Of a stretch of 31,854 nucleotides of DNA, positions 7,256-15,451 are shown in pieces. The position numbers and the translations under genes are program-made. The notes under the pieces are model-generated. The model saw only the letters and a program-made list of their open reading frames with translations, was not told the DNA's origin and made no database searches. Every line of letters begins with the position of its first letter. The first letter of the stretch is position 1. The stretch covers positions 1-31,854 of the forward strand of contig PLSJ01000064.1 in NCBI GenBank assembly GCA_003165115.1. The letters are read 5' to 3'. This DNA comes from Syntrophaceae bacterium (GTDB taxonomy: Bacteria; Desulfobacterota; Syntrophorhabdia; Syntrophorhabdales; WCHB1-27).

Positions 7256-7700
7256 TGTCTCCTCCCTTAAGTTTTAAGGAATTATCGGGGGCCCCTACCC
7301 CCCTTGGCCGTTCCACCTTTGTTGTCTTGATGCTTAGGGTTACAAAAGTACAGGCTTCCGCCGAAAACCCGTGTGCCACGGAAAGGCGGAACATAAAAGA
7401 TAGTATTCGGGGGAGCTTGTCACTTAAATACCCTTACGTATAACCTTACAAAGAGAATCTGAGAACGGTTGCGGGGATTGTCAACTGGGGGGTTGAAAGT
7501 TTTTCAATGCGGACGCCGGTCTGCATGCGTTTTTGCCCAAAGCTCCCTTTAACCGAAACCTGCCCGTCGCCTTGGTTTTCACGAGTCCGCGGGCACGGTC
7601 GCCGCTCTTGACACGGCACTTTCCATACATATATTGGACTTGGGGCGATGCGCCGGAAGGCGTCGACATCGCTCATGAAAGCGAAAAGGAGGTACGCAAG
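7256..7700. other. 445-bp divergent intergenic region
   Basis: It separates the minus-strand export operon from the plus-strand BON gene and no convincing gene lies in it. The plus-strand promoter at 7608-7635 is clear. On the minus strand a TTGACA (7484-7479) has only a weak -10 (CAGATT, 7461-7456). AT-rich stretches near 7395-7450 could hold the real export promoter. No sigma-54 site with intact GG/GC elements was found. Confidence 0.5.
7608..7635 (+). promoter_or_regulatory. Sigma-70 promoter for the BON-DUF1328 genes
   Basis: TTGACA (7608-7613) and TATATT (7630-7635) are spaced by 16 bp, about 65 bp before the ATG at 7701. This is a near-consensus housekeeping promoter. Confidence 0.75.
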
Positions 7701-8153
7701 ATGAAGTATCTGCTGACTCTTGCTGCGGTGTGCGTGTTTATGTCAACCGTTTTCGTCGGATGCAGCCACTTTACGGGCAAGACCGCCGGTCAGTCGCTGG
7801 ACGACACGGTGATCACGGGCGACATAAAGGCCGCGTTAATCAAGGACCCCGAGCTTAAAACCTTTGCGATCGACGTAAGCTCCTATCAGGGGAATGTCAC
7901 CTTGAGCGGGCTGGTGCCGAACAAGGCGGCAGAGCAACGTCTGGTTCAGTATGCAAAGGATACCAAGGGCGTGAAATCGGTAAAGACCAACCTCCAGATG
8001 GCCGGCGTTGCGCCAGGCAAAGCCGGAAGCACGACTGATGTGGGCCGGACCATGGCCGCCCCCGGCCCCGCCGAGACGAAGGAAAGCTCGATGGAAAGGT
8101 CCGGGGAAACGACGACCACCACTGAGGAAAGCACGACGGAAACGAACAAGTAA
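7701..8153 (+). CDS. BON-domain lipoprotein (periplasmic)
   Basis: A 150-aa lipoprotein. The signal peptide (1-20) ends in lipobox FVGC with lipidated Cys21. A single BON domain (about 34-102, from [14 protein letters not shown] to KTNLQM) is followed by a low-complexity Thr/Glu/Ser-rich tail ([14 protein letters not shown]). BON domains bind membranes or phospholipids and occur in osmotic and envelope-stress proteins such as OsmY. The ATG at 7701 has AAAAGGAGGT at 7684-7693; the longer frame upstream has no such support. A near-consensus promoter lies at 7608-7635. The DUF1328 gene follows after 46 bp, and both probably serve the envelope stress response. There is no direct link to EPS synthesis. 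Confidence 0.9.
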   Translation: MKYLLTLAAVCVFMSTVFVGCSHFTGKTAGQSLDDTVITGDIKAALIKDPELKTFAIDVSSYQGNVTLSGLVPNKAAEQRLVQYAKDTKGVKSVKTNLQMAGVAPGKAGSTTDVGRTMAAPGPAETKESSMERSGETTTTTEESTTETNK

Positions 8154-8199
8154 GTATCGAGGGCGCAAAAAGGGCCCATCCCATAAGGAGGTGTGTGCT

Positions 8200-8364
8200 A
8201 TGTTGACATGGGCTATTATCTTCCTGCTTATCGCGGTTGTCGCCGGCGTCTTCGGGTTCGGAGGAATCGCGGGCACTGCCGCGGGTATCGCGAAAATACT
8301 TTTCATTATTTTCGTGATCCTCTTCGTCATCTCGCTCGTCGTGGGAAGGCGAAGGACGATTTGA
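8200..8364 (+). CDS. DUF1328 small membrane protein (YtjA-like)
   Basis: A 54-aa protein of two membrane segments, [20 protein letters not shown] and the segment around [18 protein letters not shown], ending in GRRRTI. The [17 protein letters not shown] core is the DUF1328/YtjA signature. Proteins of this family are small inner-membrane proteins often induced by stress; their function is unknown. The ATG at 8200 has AAGGAGGT at 8184-8191. It is probably cotranscribed with the BON lipoprotein gene, and a 15-bp-stem hairpin lies 20 bp downstream. Confidence 0.92.
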   Translation: MLTWAIIFLLIAVVAGVFGFGGIAGTAAGIAKILFIIFVILFVISLVVGRRRTI

Positions 8365-8384
8365 GCATCCGGGCCATCCTTCCG

Positions 8385-8425
8385 GAGGTCTTACAGGTCC
8401 CGCGGGACCAGACCTGTAAGACCTC
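8385..8425. terminator. 15-bp-stem hairpin between converging genes
   Basis: GAGGTCTTACAGGTC (8385-8399) pairs perfectly with GACCTGTAAGACCTC (8411-8425) across an 11-base loop. It lies between the DUF1328 stop (8364) and the stop of the minus-strand deacetylase (8428). No long T-run follows on either strand, so termination may need additional factors. Confidence 0.7.
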
Positions 8426-8427
8426 TC

Positions 8428-9276
8428 TTACCCGTACTTCTTGAAATACCCCTGAAAGAGTTGCTGAGGCAAGCTGGTGTACCGGTAAAGGCCGAGGGCC
8501 TTGGCATACACGGCGGGGATGCCGTCGTGTCTCATGACGGCCACCCGCGGCAGGATAACCGGATCCTCTCCGTCGCTTACGGGTCCCCTTTGCAATGTGC
8601 AGCAGCACGTATAAGAGGCTCGTCTAAGGGCAGTCAAGAGGTTCGCCTTAAAGAAGGGCCAATGGCGATGGGTGAGGGGGAAGGAGAAAGGAAGGGCAAG
8701 CGCGACGGGAGGACGTCCGAGCCTGCCCAGGATCGACTCTCTCGACCTCAGCAGCTCGTCCTCCAGCTCGACACCTGTCATCCTCGGGGGGAACCGATGC
8801 GTGGCCGTGTGGGAGCCCACTTCCATTCCCTCGACGTGCATCTGTGCCGCTTCCTGCCAGGTCATGGGCAGGCTGTCATCGTCGCTGCCCGGAGGCAGCC
8901 ACGGAAAGGGCGCGGACCGACCGATAAAATCCGTGGCAAGGAATACCGTGGCCTTGATGCCGCGCTCCAGCAGAATGGGCTGCGCCCTCGTATAGGTGCT
9001 CCTGTAGCCGTCGTCGAAAGTGATCACCACCGTCCTCGCCGGGATGGTTTCCCCCGCCTTCATCGCCGAAACCAGACTATTCAACGACAATACGGGAAAA
9101 TGCCTTTTCACCAGGTCCATCTGCCGCTCGAAATCACCCAGGTACACCGAGTCCTTCACAGGACCGCTCTCCCTGGTCAGGGACAGGTGGTGATAGGCGA
9201 GGACCGAGGGTCTGTATGCGGGTGATTTCACGCCGTGCCTATGGGCCACATGGGGTGCGGAAGCAAGAGAAAGCAT
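8428..9276 (-). CDS. Polysaccharide deacetylase (NodB fold)
   Basis: A 282-aa carbohydrate esterase of family CE4. Motif 1 is TFDDG (86-90), with catalytic and metal Asp. Motif 2 is HTATH (156-160), with metal-binding His. The later arginine and hydrophobic motifs are weak: the region ALALPFSFPL stands where an RxPY-type motif would be. No signal peptide is clear. It would remove N-acetyl groups from EPS amino sugars or related glycans. The ATG at 9276 has only a weak ribosome site (GGAAAG); a later start is possible. It lies downstream of the beta-helix gene on the same strand, separated from it by a good terminator, so it may have its own promoter. Confidence 0.85.
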   Translation of the reverse strand: MLSLASAPHVAHRHGVKSPAYRPSVLAYHHLSLTRESGPVKDSVYLGDFERQMDLVKRHFPVLSLNSLVSAMKAGETIPARTVVITFDDGYRSTYTRAQPILLERGIKATVFLATDFIGRSAPFPWLPPGSDDDSLPMTWQEAAQMHVEGMEVGSHTATHRFPPRMTGVELEDELLRSRESILGRLGRPPVALALPFSFPLTHRHWPFFKANLLTALRRASYTCCCTLQRGPVSDGEDPVILPRVAVMRHDGIPAVYAKALGLYRYTSLPQQLFQGYFKKYG

Positions 9277-9348
9277 GCGCTTTCCGTTGAACCTGCTCAG
9301 TTACAATCTGAGGCGATAAACCCCGTTTGTCAACCGTGCGCGCGGCCG

Positions 9349-9406
9349 AAAAAAGATGCCGCCGGCCCGACCCCGGGTGTGTCCACCTCGGGATAAGGCC
9401 GGCGGC
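9349..9406 (-). terminator. Intrinsic terminator of the beta-helix gene
   Basis: On the minus strand GCCGCCGGCC (9406-9397) pairs with GGCCGGCGGC (9367-9358), with a further inner stem of the CCCGAGGTG / CACCCGGG type. The bases ATC and six T (9354-9349) follow directly. It lies 11 bp beyond the stop of the beta-helix gene. Confidence 0.82.
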
Positions 9407-9416
9407 CGTGGGAAGG

Positions 9417-11501
9417 CTACTTTTTGGAACGTCTTCTGGCGGCCGCCCGTCCCGCCAAACCCAGGACAGGGAAGGCGAAGAGCAGCATCATCGGATACTT
9501 CACCGCATAGACGATCGGTGTCAGCGCATACCGCGTCGCCGTGCGCAGGGCCTCGTGACGCTTGATATATTCCGCCAGGGGCGGCGAGAGGCGGTAATAG
9601 AGATGGACCAGTCTTGTCCCGATTGCATTCGTGAGCAGATACCTGTCCCTGAACGCTTTCAGCACTTCCACTTCCGGCGCAAGGTAGCTACCGAAGGCAG
9701 CCGTTGCGATAAAGCAGCCTCCTCCGCCGCCGCCTCCTCCGCCGCCGTCACCGCTTCCCGCGCTCGCCGGTACGGACGCCACCGCAACGACGGGGGACGC
9801 GGGATGGCCGCCCAATGTCGTGCCGACAGGCACCGAGCCGGTAGACCCGAAGCTGTAAGCGCCCATGTCCCAGTTTCCCGTCGCCTGGCGCGGATTGCCG
9901 TTGAAGTCCACCGGGGAGATGCCCCAGACGCTCTGTATTATGGCGAAGACGTTGTCAGGGACCCCCGGTGGATTGGCCGCGAGATTCAAGGCCGTGCCTG
10001 TCGCCGAGGACCCGCCCCCAAGGGTAATGTCGTTACCCGAAGGATTGGTGAAGCTGGCATGCCAGCCACGGGACGCGCTGTCGCCCGAATGGGCGTCCTG
10101 GCCGGTGGTCGCCGCCCACGTCGCAAGGTTCGGGGCCACGCCCGAGTAATAGTAATAGAGAGTGGGGCTGCCTGCCGCGATCGGAGCGATATAGTTGTAA
10201 GTGATGAGGCCCTGGGTTCCCCCTCCCTGATCGAAAAGGTTGTAGTCGCCGAGGTACATCGGCAGCCCACCGGGGTTGATACTGGGGTTCCCAAGGAGAA
10301 CGTCGGCATTGCCCACGCCCCCGTTGTTGTGATAGAAAATCGTGTTGTAGGCGTAGACGATGGTCTGCCGCGAAGGCGCCGTGACACCCTCTTCGGAGCA
10401 ATCGGTATAGATGCCGTCTCCCGCGTTCAAAGCGAATACGCAGTTGTACAGGTATGTGCTGACCATGGCGTAAAGCCACATGCCGTCGTGGTAGTTGCCG
10501 TAGCTGAGACAGTTGACGTAATACTGGCGGGCGTTGGGATTGCCCGTGCTGTCGGTCGCGTAGTTGTCCGCGTTCGCGCCGAACCCAGAATAGGTCTGTG
10601 TGGCCACGCAGTTGAGAAAGAGGATATTGTCGGAAAAGCGGCCCGGCGGCTCGCCGACGCAGCCGGTGTCAAAACCCCTTCCCGTGATGGCATACGCGGT
10701 GCAGTTGATAAAGGCGATATTCCACGAGTTGGTTGTCCAGAAACCCATGTTGGAGTCCGTACCACCCTCTTGTGTCCCTGGGGCGCTGCCGATGTTATGG
10801 GCCACGCAGCCCTGATAAACGCCTCCCGTACAGCCGAATCCCTGGTCGCCCGTGTAAAAGCCCCCGTTGTTCGCGACCGAGTTGCCGTCGCATTCCACGT
10901 TATAGACAAAGAAGTTGCCCTGGCTGTGAAGGTAGAAAGAATACGAGGCGGCCCCGAATATCCGCATATTCTTGACGGTAAGGCCCTGCATCGGGCTCGA
11001 TTCGGATGTGCCGTCCGCCTCGAATCCCCGGCTGATGGCGCCCTGCACATCGAAACCCTGAGAGGTCGCGCCGTCGAGGGTCAGATAGTCGACCTTCGTG
11101 ACCTGGATCAAGGCCGTATACTCGCTCAAGGGGGCCCCACCGCCGTTGAAGACCACATTGCCCGAGCCCCATGAGGGCAGCCGCGCTATGGTAATGCGCG
11201 ACGATGACGTGCCGTTCCCGTAGTGAGAAGCGTCGATCAGGAGCTGACCCTTGAGACTGAAGGTTACTCCCGACTTGAGGTAAATAGTGTCGCCACCGTT
11301 TATCACAGGGAAGGTACCGCCGCCCGGGTCGCCCGGTATGTGGGCCCAGGGTGCCGCCTGGCTTGTGCCCGCATTACCGTCGTTGCCGGTCTGGGGATCG
11401 ACGTAGTACGTGGCGGAAAGGGCCGTCATCGGCAGGCCCAGGCAGGCGAGCATCACGCACCCGGCAAGCAGGTAAAACCTTTTGTTATTCGAAAACTTCA
11501 T
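9417..11501 (-). CDS. Secreted right-handed beta-helix protein with CFI-box C-terminus
   Basis: A 694-aa exported protein. Signal peptide 1-29 (cut near ALSA/TYY) is followed by the DUF1565-type start [21 protein letters not shown] long parallel beta-helix (about 90-560) comes next, recognisable by recurring short strands with Asn/Gly turns, as in pectate- or alginate-lyase folds. A linker leads into a run of ten Gly and then [19 protein letters not shown], beginning at Cys596. The last 99 residues also contain [18 protein letters not shown], a hydrophobic segment and the basic end RRRSKK. This tail matches the CFI-box C-terminal domain seen on secreted deltaproteobacterial proteins and probably directs surface attachment or sorting. 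The fold suggests binding or cleaving polysaccharide; no catalytic residues could be assigned. The ATG at 11501 has AAGGAGG upstream. Confidence 0.87.
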   Translation of the reverse strand: MKFSNNKRFYLLAGCVMLACLGLPMTALSATYYVDPQTGNDGNAGTSQAAPWAHIPGDPGGGTFPVINGGDTIYLKSGVTFSLKGQLLIDASHYGNGTSSSRITIARLPSWGSGNVVFNGGGAPLSEYTALIQVTKVDYLTLDGATSQGFDVQGAISRGFEADGTSESSPMQGLTVKNMRIFGAASYSFYLHSQGNFFVYNVECDGNSVANNGGFYTGDQGFGCTGGVYQGCVAHNIGSAPGTQEGGTDSNMGFWTTNSWNIAFINCTAYAITGRGFDTGCVGEPPGRFSDNILFLNCVATQTYSGFGANADNYATDSTGNPNARQYYVNCLSYGNYHDGMWLYAMVSTYLYNCVFALNAGDGIYTDCSEEGVTAPSRQTIVYAYNTIFYHNNGGVGNADVLLGNPSINPGGLPMYLGDYNLFDQGGGTQGLITYNYIAPIAAGSPTLYYYYSGVAPNLATWAATTGQDAHSGDSASRGWHASFTNPSGNDITLGGGSSATGTALNLAANPPGVPDNVFAIIQSVWGISPVDFNGNPRQATGNWDMGAYSFGSTGSVPVGTTLGGHPASPVVAVASVPASAGSGDGGGGGGGGGGCFIATAAFGSYLAPEVEVLKAFRDRYLLTNAIGTRLVHLYYRLSPPLAEYIKRHEALRTATRYALTPIVYAVKYPMMLLFAFPVLGLAGRAAARRRSKK

Positions 11502-11577
11502 GAGACCTCCTTGGTGCTGGCAGGAAGTACGGCCCCCACCTGAAGAGGTCGGCGCCAACCACTCTCATAAGCCGATA

Positions 11578-11606
11578 GTTTTAGTATATCTGACCTATCT
11601 TGTCAA
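11578..11606 (-). promoter_or_regulatory. Candidate promoter of the beta-helix gene
   Basis: On the minus strand TTGACA (11606-11601) and TAAAAC (11583-11578) are spaced by 17 bp. A second -10-like TATACT sits too close (12 bp). The leader would be about 70 to 80 nt. No riboswitch consensus is seen in it. Confidence 0.45.
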
Positions 11607-11773
11607 TACCTTTGTTGAGGCATAACTTTCCGGGGGATGTGACCGGTGCACCGATCCGCCGATGATCCGCCCCATCCCGCGACCGGCGAAAAATATCGCT
11701 GATTGACAAAGAGCAGGGAACTGACCACATTGAAAATAAGGGACGCGCGGCCGTGGCCGGAAAGAGGAAGCGA

Positions 11774-12721
11774 ATGAACCCTTATTTCGTCAGTCGAAAA
11801 GTATGCCCTTGCTGTTCCTCGCCCGAGTCCGGAGAGATCTACCGCAATCCCTTTACCGAATCCCCGGTAAGAGACTACCTGGAAGCATTCTACAATGCCC
11901 AGGGCAGGATTGAATTTGACTACCTGGAGGGGGCGCAGTACACGCTGATCGAGTGCCGGAGGTGCGGGCTGGTCTTTCAGCAGGAGGTCCCCGGCAACGA
12001 GCTGGCGGCGATATTATACGAACGCTGGATCGATCCCGGGATAGCCATGCGTCAGTACGAAGACCGGACCGGGCTGGCTTTTTACGCGGAGCATGCGGAG
12101 AACGTGATGCGTCTTATCGCTTACTTCGGCGTGAAGCCGTCCTCTTTGAGCTTCCTGGACTTCGGCATGGGATGGGGCAAATGGGCGCTCATGGTCAAGG
12201 CTTTCGGCTGCGCTTCATACGGCCTCGACCTTTCGTCCGCCCGCACCACGCGCGCGCAGTCCGCGGGGGTCACCATCCTGGGCCGGAAGGACCTCGATGG
12301 CCGCCAATTCGATTTTGTCAGCGCCGACTGGGTCTTCGAGCACATACCCGACCCCTTCGAGACCCTTGTCGAATTAAGGGAAGTTTTAAAGGCCAACGGC
12401 GTTCTGAGGATCAGCGTGCCGATCGTCAGGGACATCGGGCGCCGCCTGAAAGTAATGGATTGGAACGCGGCCAAGGACGCGAGGGACTCACTCAATGCCG
12501 TCGCGCCTCTCGAACACATAAACTGCTTCAGGAGAGAAACGCTGCTCGAAATGGCTTCCGCCGCGGGTATGCGGGAGGTCTTCATCCCTGTCGACCGGCG
12601 TTACCAACTCGCGAAAAGACTGAGTACCCTCAGAAGGCTCGCCAAGAATATTGTCCTTCCCATCCTGCCCGGCCTGGCCCGTGATTATGTGTTTCTCGGG
12701 AAGCCGCGAAGAACACCGTGA
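11774..12721 (+). CDS. SAM-dependent methyltransferase with N-terminal zinc-binding Cys pairs
   Basis: A 315-aa class I methyltransferase. The N-terminus has C11-x2-C14 and C61-x2-C64 pairs (CPCC, CRRC), a likely zinc site as in the sugar-C-methyltransferase-like family. The SAM-binding motif I is LDFGMGWGKWAL (128-139), followed by the acidic strand YGLDLS (149-154) and ADWVFEHIPDP. The ATG at 11774 is preferred to the GTG at 11753 because GAGG (11764-11767) sits 6 nt before it. It is the only plus-strand gene within the minus-strand EPS locus and is transcribed convergently to the GT fusion gene, 53 bp away. It might methylate a sugar or nucleotide-sugar intermediate; the substrate is not known. 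Confidence 0.85.
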   Translation: MNPYFVSRKVCPCCSSPESGEIYRNPFTESPVRDYLEAFYNAQGRIEFDYLEGAQYTLIECRRCGLVFQQEVPGNELAAILYERWIDPGIAMRQYEDRTGLAFYAEHAENVMRLIAYFGVKPSSLSFLDFGMGWGKWALMVKAFGCASYGLDLSSARTTRAQSAGVTILGRKDLDGRQFDFVSADWVFEHIPDPFETLVELREVLKANGVLRISVPIVRDIGRRLKVMDWNAAKDARDSLNAVAPLEHINCFRRETLLEMASAAGMREVFIPVDRRYQLAKRLSTLRRLAKNIVLPILPGLARDYVFLGKPRRTP

Positions 12722-12774
12722 TCGGCCGACAAAAAGAGAGAGAAGAGATAAAACCGGCAGGTTAAAAGAAGGGG

Positions 12775-15450
12775 TTACGCGTGGGGGTTGAGGGGGGATC
12801 GGTCCTGCGGCGGAGAATCTTCCAGGTTTCGGGGCTTCCTGGACAAGTGTCCGGATAAGAGCCTCAAACGCCGGCCGTTGCCTGAGGTCGGTATGGGGCG
12901 CGTTTCCAGCGTTTCATCCATTGTGCGTGCCAACAGAGCGGTCAATCGACGATATCCGTATGCTTCTATTCTGTCCGCCCTCGGCTCATAGCGGATCGAG
13001 CCGGAACGTTTCCATTCCTCATAGTATTCGCGGAGTGCCTGCTCCACCCCGCCCGGCCGGCTCGCGGAGACCGTCCTTCCCGTATCCGTGCTCCTGATGA
13101 TGTCGGCAACCTCGCCGGCGCCTTCCGCAACAGCGAGCACGGGCTTTGACATGGCAAGGTAATAGTAGAGTTTATGAGGAACGATAGCCTTGCTGTAAGG
13201 CGTTTCGTACATGAGCACCAGGAGGAGGTCGCTCTTGCCGATCAGTTGAAAGGCCTCGGCGTGCGGGAGGTCGCCGAAACGGACAACCTGTCCTTCGAGG
13301 TCGTGTTTCCTTATGAAGAGCCGGGCGCTGCGCGATACATGCCCGGCGATGTGCAGGCGCAGCCGCGCGCCAAGCGCCGAGTTGACGCGCTTCATCGAGA
13401 GAAGGAATTCCTGCCAGGGAAAGCCTTCCTTGTCGAAATATCCCATGTAGCCGATGACAAGCTCACCGGGAGTATCCCCCCGCGCCTCACGGCGGTCGGT
13501 GACCTTTTCGGCCTCGTCGTAGCCGTTCGGAATGACGGCGATCTTTTTCGCATCGAGCCCGAAGCGGTCCTCGTAGACACGCCCGTTCCCGCGCGTATTC
13601 GCGATCAGGCGGTCGCTCCGTTCGTAAACCATCCGTTCGAGTCTCTTCACGATCCTGTCATGGAGCCTTGTCGGTGGGCGGTAGACAATCTCCTTGGTGG
13701 TCCAGAGGTCCTGAAAGTCGGCGATCCATTTTATCCCGGTGAGCCTTTTGAGCAGAAGTCCTATCATATGCAGGCTTTCGGGAGGAGAAGAAGTGATGAC
13801 CATCTCTATACGTTCCTTCCTGATGAGGCTGTAACCTTTTCTCAAGGCCGAGGGAAGCCAGGTGACAAAGAGATCGGGGATGAAAAACAGGCTCTCGAAG
13901 TAGACCGTCAGGGACCAGGAGTTGAAGAACTTCGAAAAGACACGCAAAGGCGACTTCCGGAGAAACCATGTCCGGTAGATCCTGGCGCCCCCACCCGGTT
14001 GCTCCGCCGCCTTACCCGCTCCGTTTCTCCCCACCTTGGCCGTGATGACGATCGGCTCGTAGCCGAAGCGCGGGAGATGGCGTATGAACTTCGCGAACCT
14101 CGACCCGCCCCTGCCCGGCACATCCTGAACGAAAACGAGTACCTTTTTCATCGGGTGCGGCCTCGCGGCGCCTCTCATGCCTGTTGCGGGCTTGTCCTCG
14201 CGAGAAACAGGCGCCGTCAACCTCGTCTTATCCGAAAAGACGTGTCTCTGAAACAGGCGCACCAGAGGCTCTATCGTCCGCCGGTTGTCGAAATCTTCCA
14301 CTATCCTTGTCCGCGCGGCGGCGGCGAGCCTTTTCCACAGTATCTCGTCCTCGCAGACGCGCACGATCGCGGAAGCCAGCTCGTCGGGTGCGTGCGGCGG
14401 GACGAGCAGGCCATGGACGCCGTGCCGGATAAGCTCGGCCTGTCCCGAGTTTGTCGTGGTGATCACGGGCAGTCCGCTCGCCATGGCTTCCATCAGCACA
14501 TTAGGTATGCCGTCCCGGTTGCCATCGGCCGAGTCGGCGCAGGGGAGCGCAAATACGCAGGCCCTCCTGTAATACGCCCGCACCTCCTCCTGGCGCATGG
14601 CCCCGGCCAGGAGCACCTGCCCCGACAGGCCGTTCGATTCGATCAGCTCCTCCAGTTTCCCTCGCTCCTCTCCCTCTCCCAGGATGACGCACCTGACGGG
14701 TGTGCCCCTGTCTCTCAATAAGGCGCAGGCACTGATGAGGTCGGGAAAGCCTTTTATGGCCGTCAGGCGGCCGATGCTCAGCACGAGGTTCCTTTCCCGC
14801 CCCTCCCGGCTTGCGCCATAGGGGAAATTATCCACGTCCAGGCCGTGGTACACAAGATGGACCTTGGACGACGCATCACGCCCCGCCGCGGCCAGGAGAG
14901 AGCGCCTCGCCATATCGGAACAGGTCACGGCGAAGCTCGCCTCCTTCAGCTTTTCCGGCAACAGCAGGCGGTCGGACCAGACGTCATGGGCATGGCCGGT
15001 AAAACTGTACGGGATCCCGGTCAACAGGTGGACGACCCGCGCCACCGAGGCAGACTGAGACGCGAAATGGGCGTGTATGTGGGTAATTCCGTCGGCACGC
15101 ACCCTGTCGGCAAGGACCACCCCTTCCCCGAAGTGCATGAGGCTGCGTATACGGTCTGCCTGCCGGACGTGGCTTCCGGCAACCATCTTGAGCAGGGCCG
15201 CCGCGTACCTGAGAGGCCGGCCCAGGAAAAAACGAAGGTGGGCCCGGATCAGGCAGGAAACGGCGACAGGCAGCAGGTAATGGGTGGCAGAGGAGAGGGG
15301 CAAAGATTCCAGGGAGATGGAGGAAAGGGGGGGCTTCCTCAGGGAATAAACGGAGACCCCTCTGCCCCGGCGCGCAAGCTCGATCACCTCCCGGTAGATA
15401 AAGGTCTCGGTGAGGGAAGGGAAATAGTTGGCGAAATAGGCGAGTTTCAT
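12775..15450 (-). CDS. Fused tandem GT4 glycosyltransferases
   Basis: An 891-aa protein made of two glycosyltransferases of the GT-B fold in one frame. The first (residues 1 to about 405) starts YFANYFPSLTETFIYREV, as in WcaL/ExoL-like enzymes, and has SIGRLTAIKG and a D-x7-E donor motif (DGIPNVLME, 313-321). The second begins at about Met434 (MKKVLVFVQD) and contains TSSPPESLH, IADFQDLW, VIPNGYDEA and HKLYYYLAMSKPVL. A 25- to 30-residue linker joins them, with no stop between. The ATG for the second domain (14151) has only a weak GAGG site, so an independent start is possible but less likely. The product would add two successive sugars to the lipid-linked repeat at the cytoplasmic face. It starts 1 bp after the wzx stop, so the two are cotranslated. 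Confidence 0.88.
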   Translation of the reverse strand: MKLAYFANYFPSLTETFIYREVIELARRGRGVSVYSLRKPPLSSISLESLPLSSATHYLLPVAVSCLIRAHLRFFLGRPLRYAAALLKMVAGSHVRQADRIRSLMHFGEGVVLADRVRADGITHIHAHFASQSASVARVVHLLTGIPYSFTGHAHDVWSDRLLLPEKLKEASFAVTCSDMARRSLLAAAGRDASSKVHLVYHGLDVDNFPYGASREGRERNLVLSIGRLTAIKGFPDLISACALLRDRGTPVRCVILGEGEERGKLEELIESNGLSGQVLLAGAMRQEEVRAYYRRACVFALPCADSADGNRDGIPNVLMEAMASGLPVITTTNSGQAELIRHGVHGLLVPPHAPDELASAIVRVCEDEILWKRLAAAARTRIVEDFDNRRTIEPLVRLFQRHVFSDKTRLTAPVSREDKPATGMRGAARPHPMKKVLVFVQDVPGRGGSRFAKFIRHLPRFGYEPIVITAKVGRNGAGKAAEQPGGGARIYRTWFLRKSPLRVFSKFFNSWSLTVYFESLFFIPDLFVTWLPSALRKGYSLIRKERIEMVITSSPPESLHMIGLLLKRLTGIKWIADFQDLWTTKEIVYRPPTRLHDRIVKRLERMVYERSDRLIANTRGNGRVYEDRFGLDAKKIAVIPNGYDEAEKVTDRREARGDTPGELVIGYMGYFDKEGFPWQEFLLSMKRVNSALGARLRLHIAGHVSRSARLFIRKHDLEGQVVRFGDLPHAEAFQLIGKSDLLLVLMYETPYSKAIVPHKLYYYLAMSKPVLAVAEGAGEVADIIRSTDTGRTVSASRPGGVEQALREYYEEWKRSGSIRYEPRADRIEAYGYRRLTALLARTMDETLETRPIPTSGNGRRLRLLSGHLSRKPRNLEDSPPQDRSPLNPHA

Positions 15451-15451
15451 T

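Noticed and set aside
7370..7390. TGGCAC on the minus strand as a possible sigma-54 promoter of the export operon
   Set aside because: The -12 part reads TTTTC in place of the required TTGC, so the essential GC is missing.
9721..9755. Poly-Gly-coding tract as a phase-variable simple repeat
   Set aside because: The codons are mixed GGC and GGA/GGT-type triplets and not a pure short repeat, so slippage is unlikely.
9327..11174. Long plus-strand reading frame (615 codons) across the beta-helix gene
   Set aside because: It is antisense to a gene with signal peptide, fold pattern and a strong ribosome site, has an atypical Arg/Val-rich composition and no recognisable domain.
13174..14721. Long plus-strand reading frame (515 codons) across the GT fusion gene
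   Set aside because: It is a GC-rich shadow of the glycosyltransferase frame, with no family pattern.
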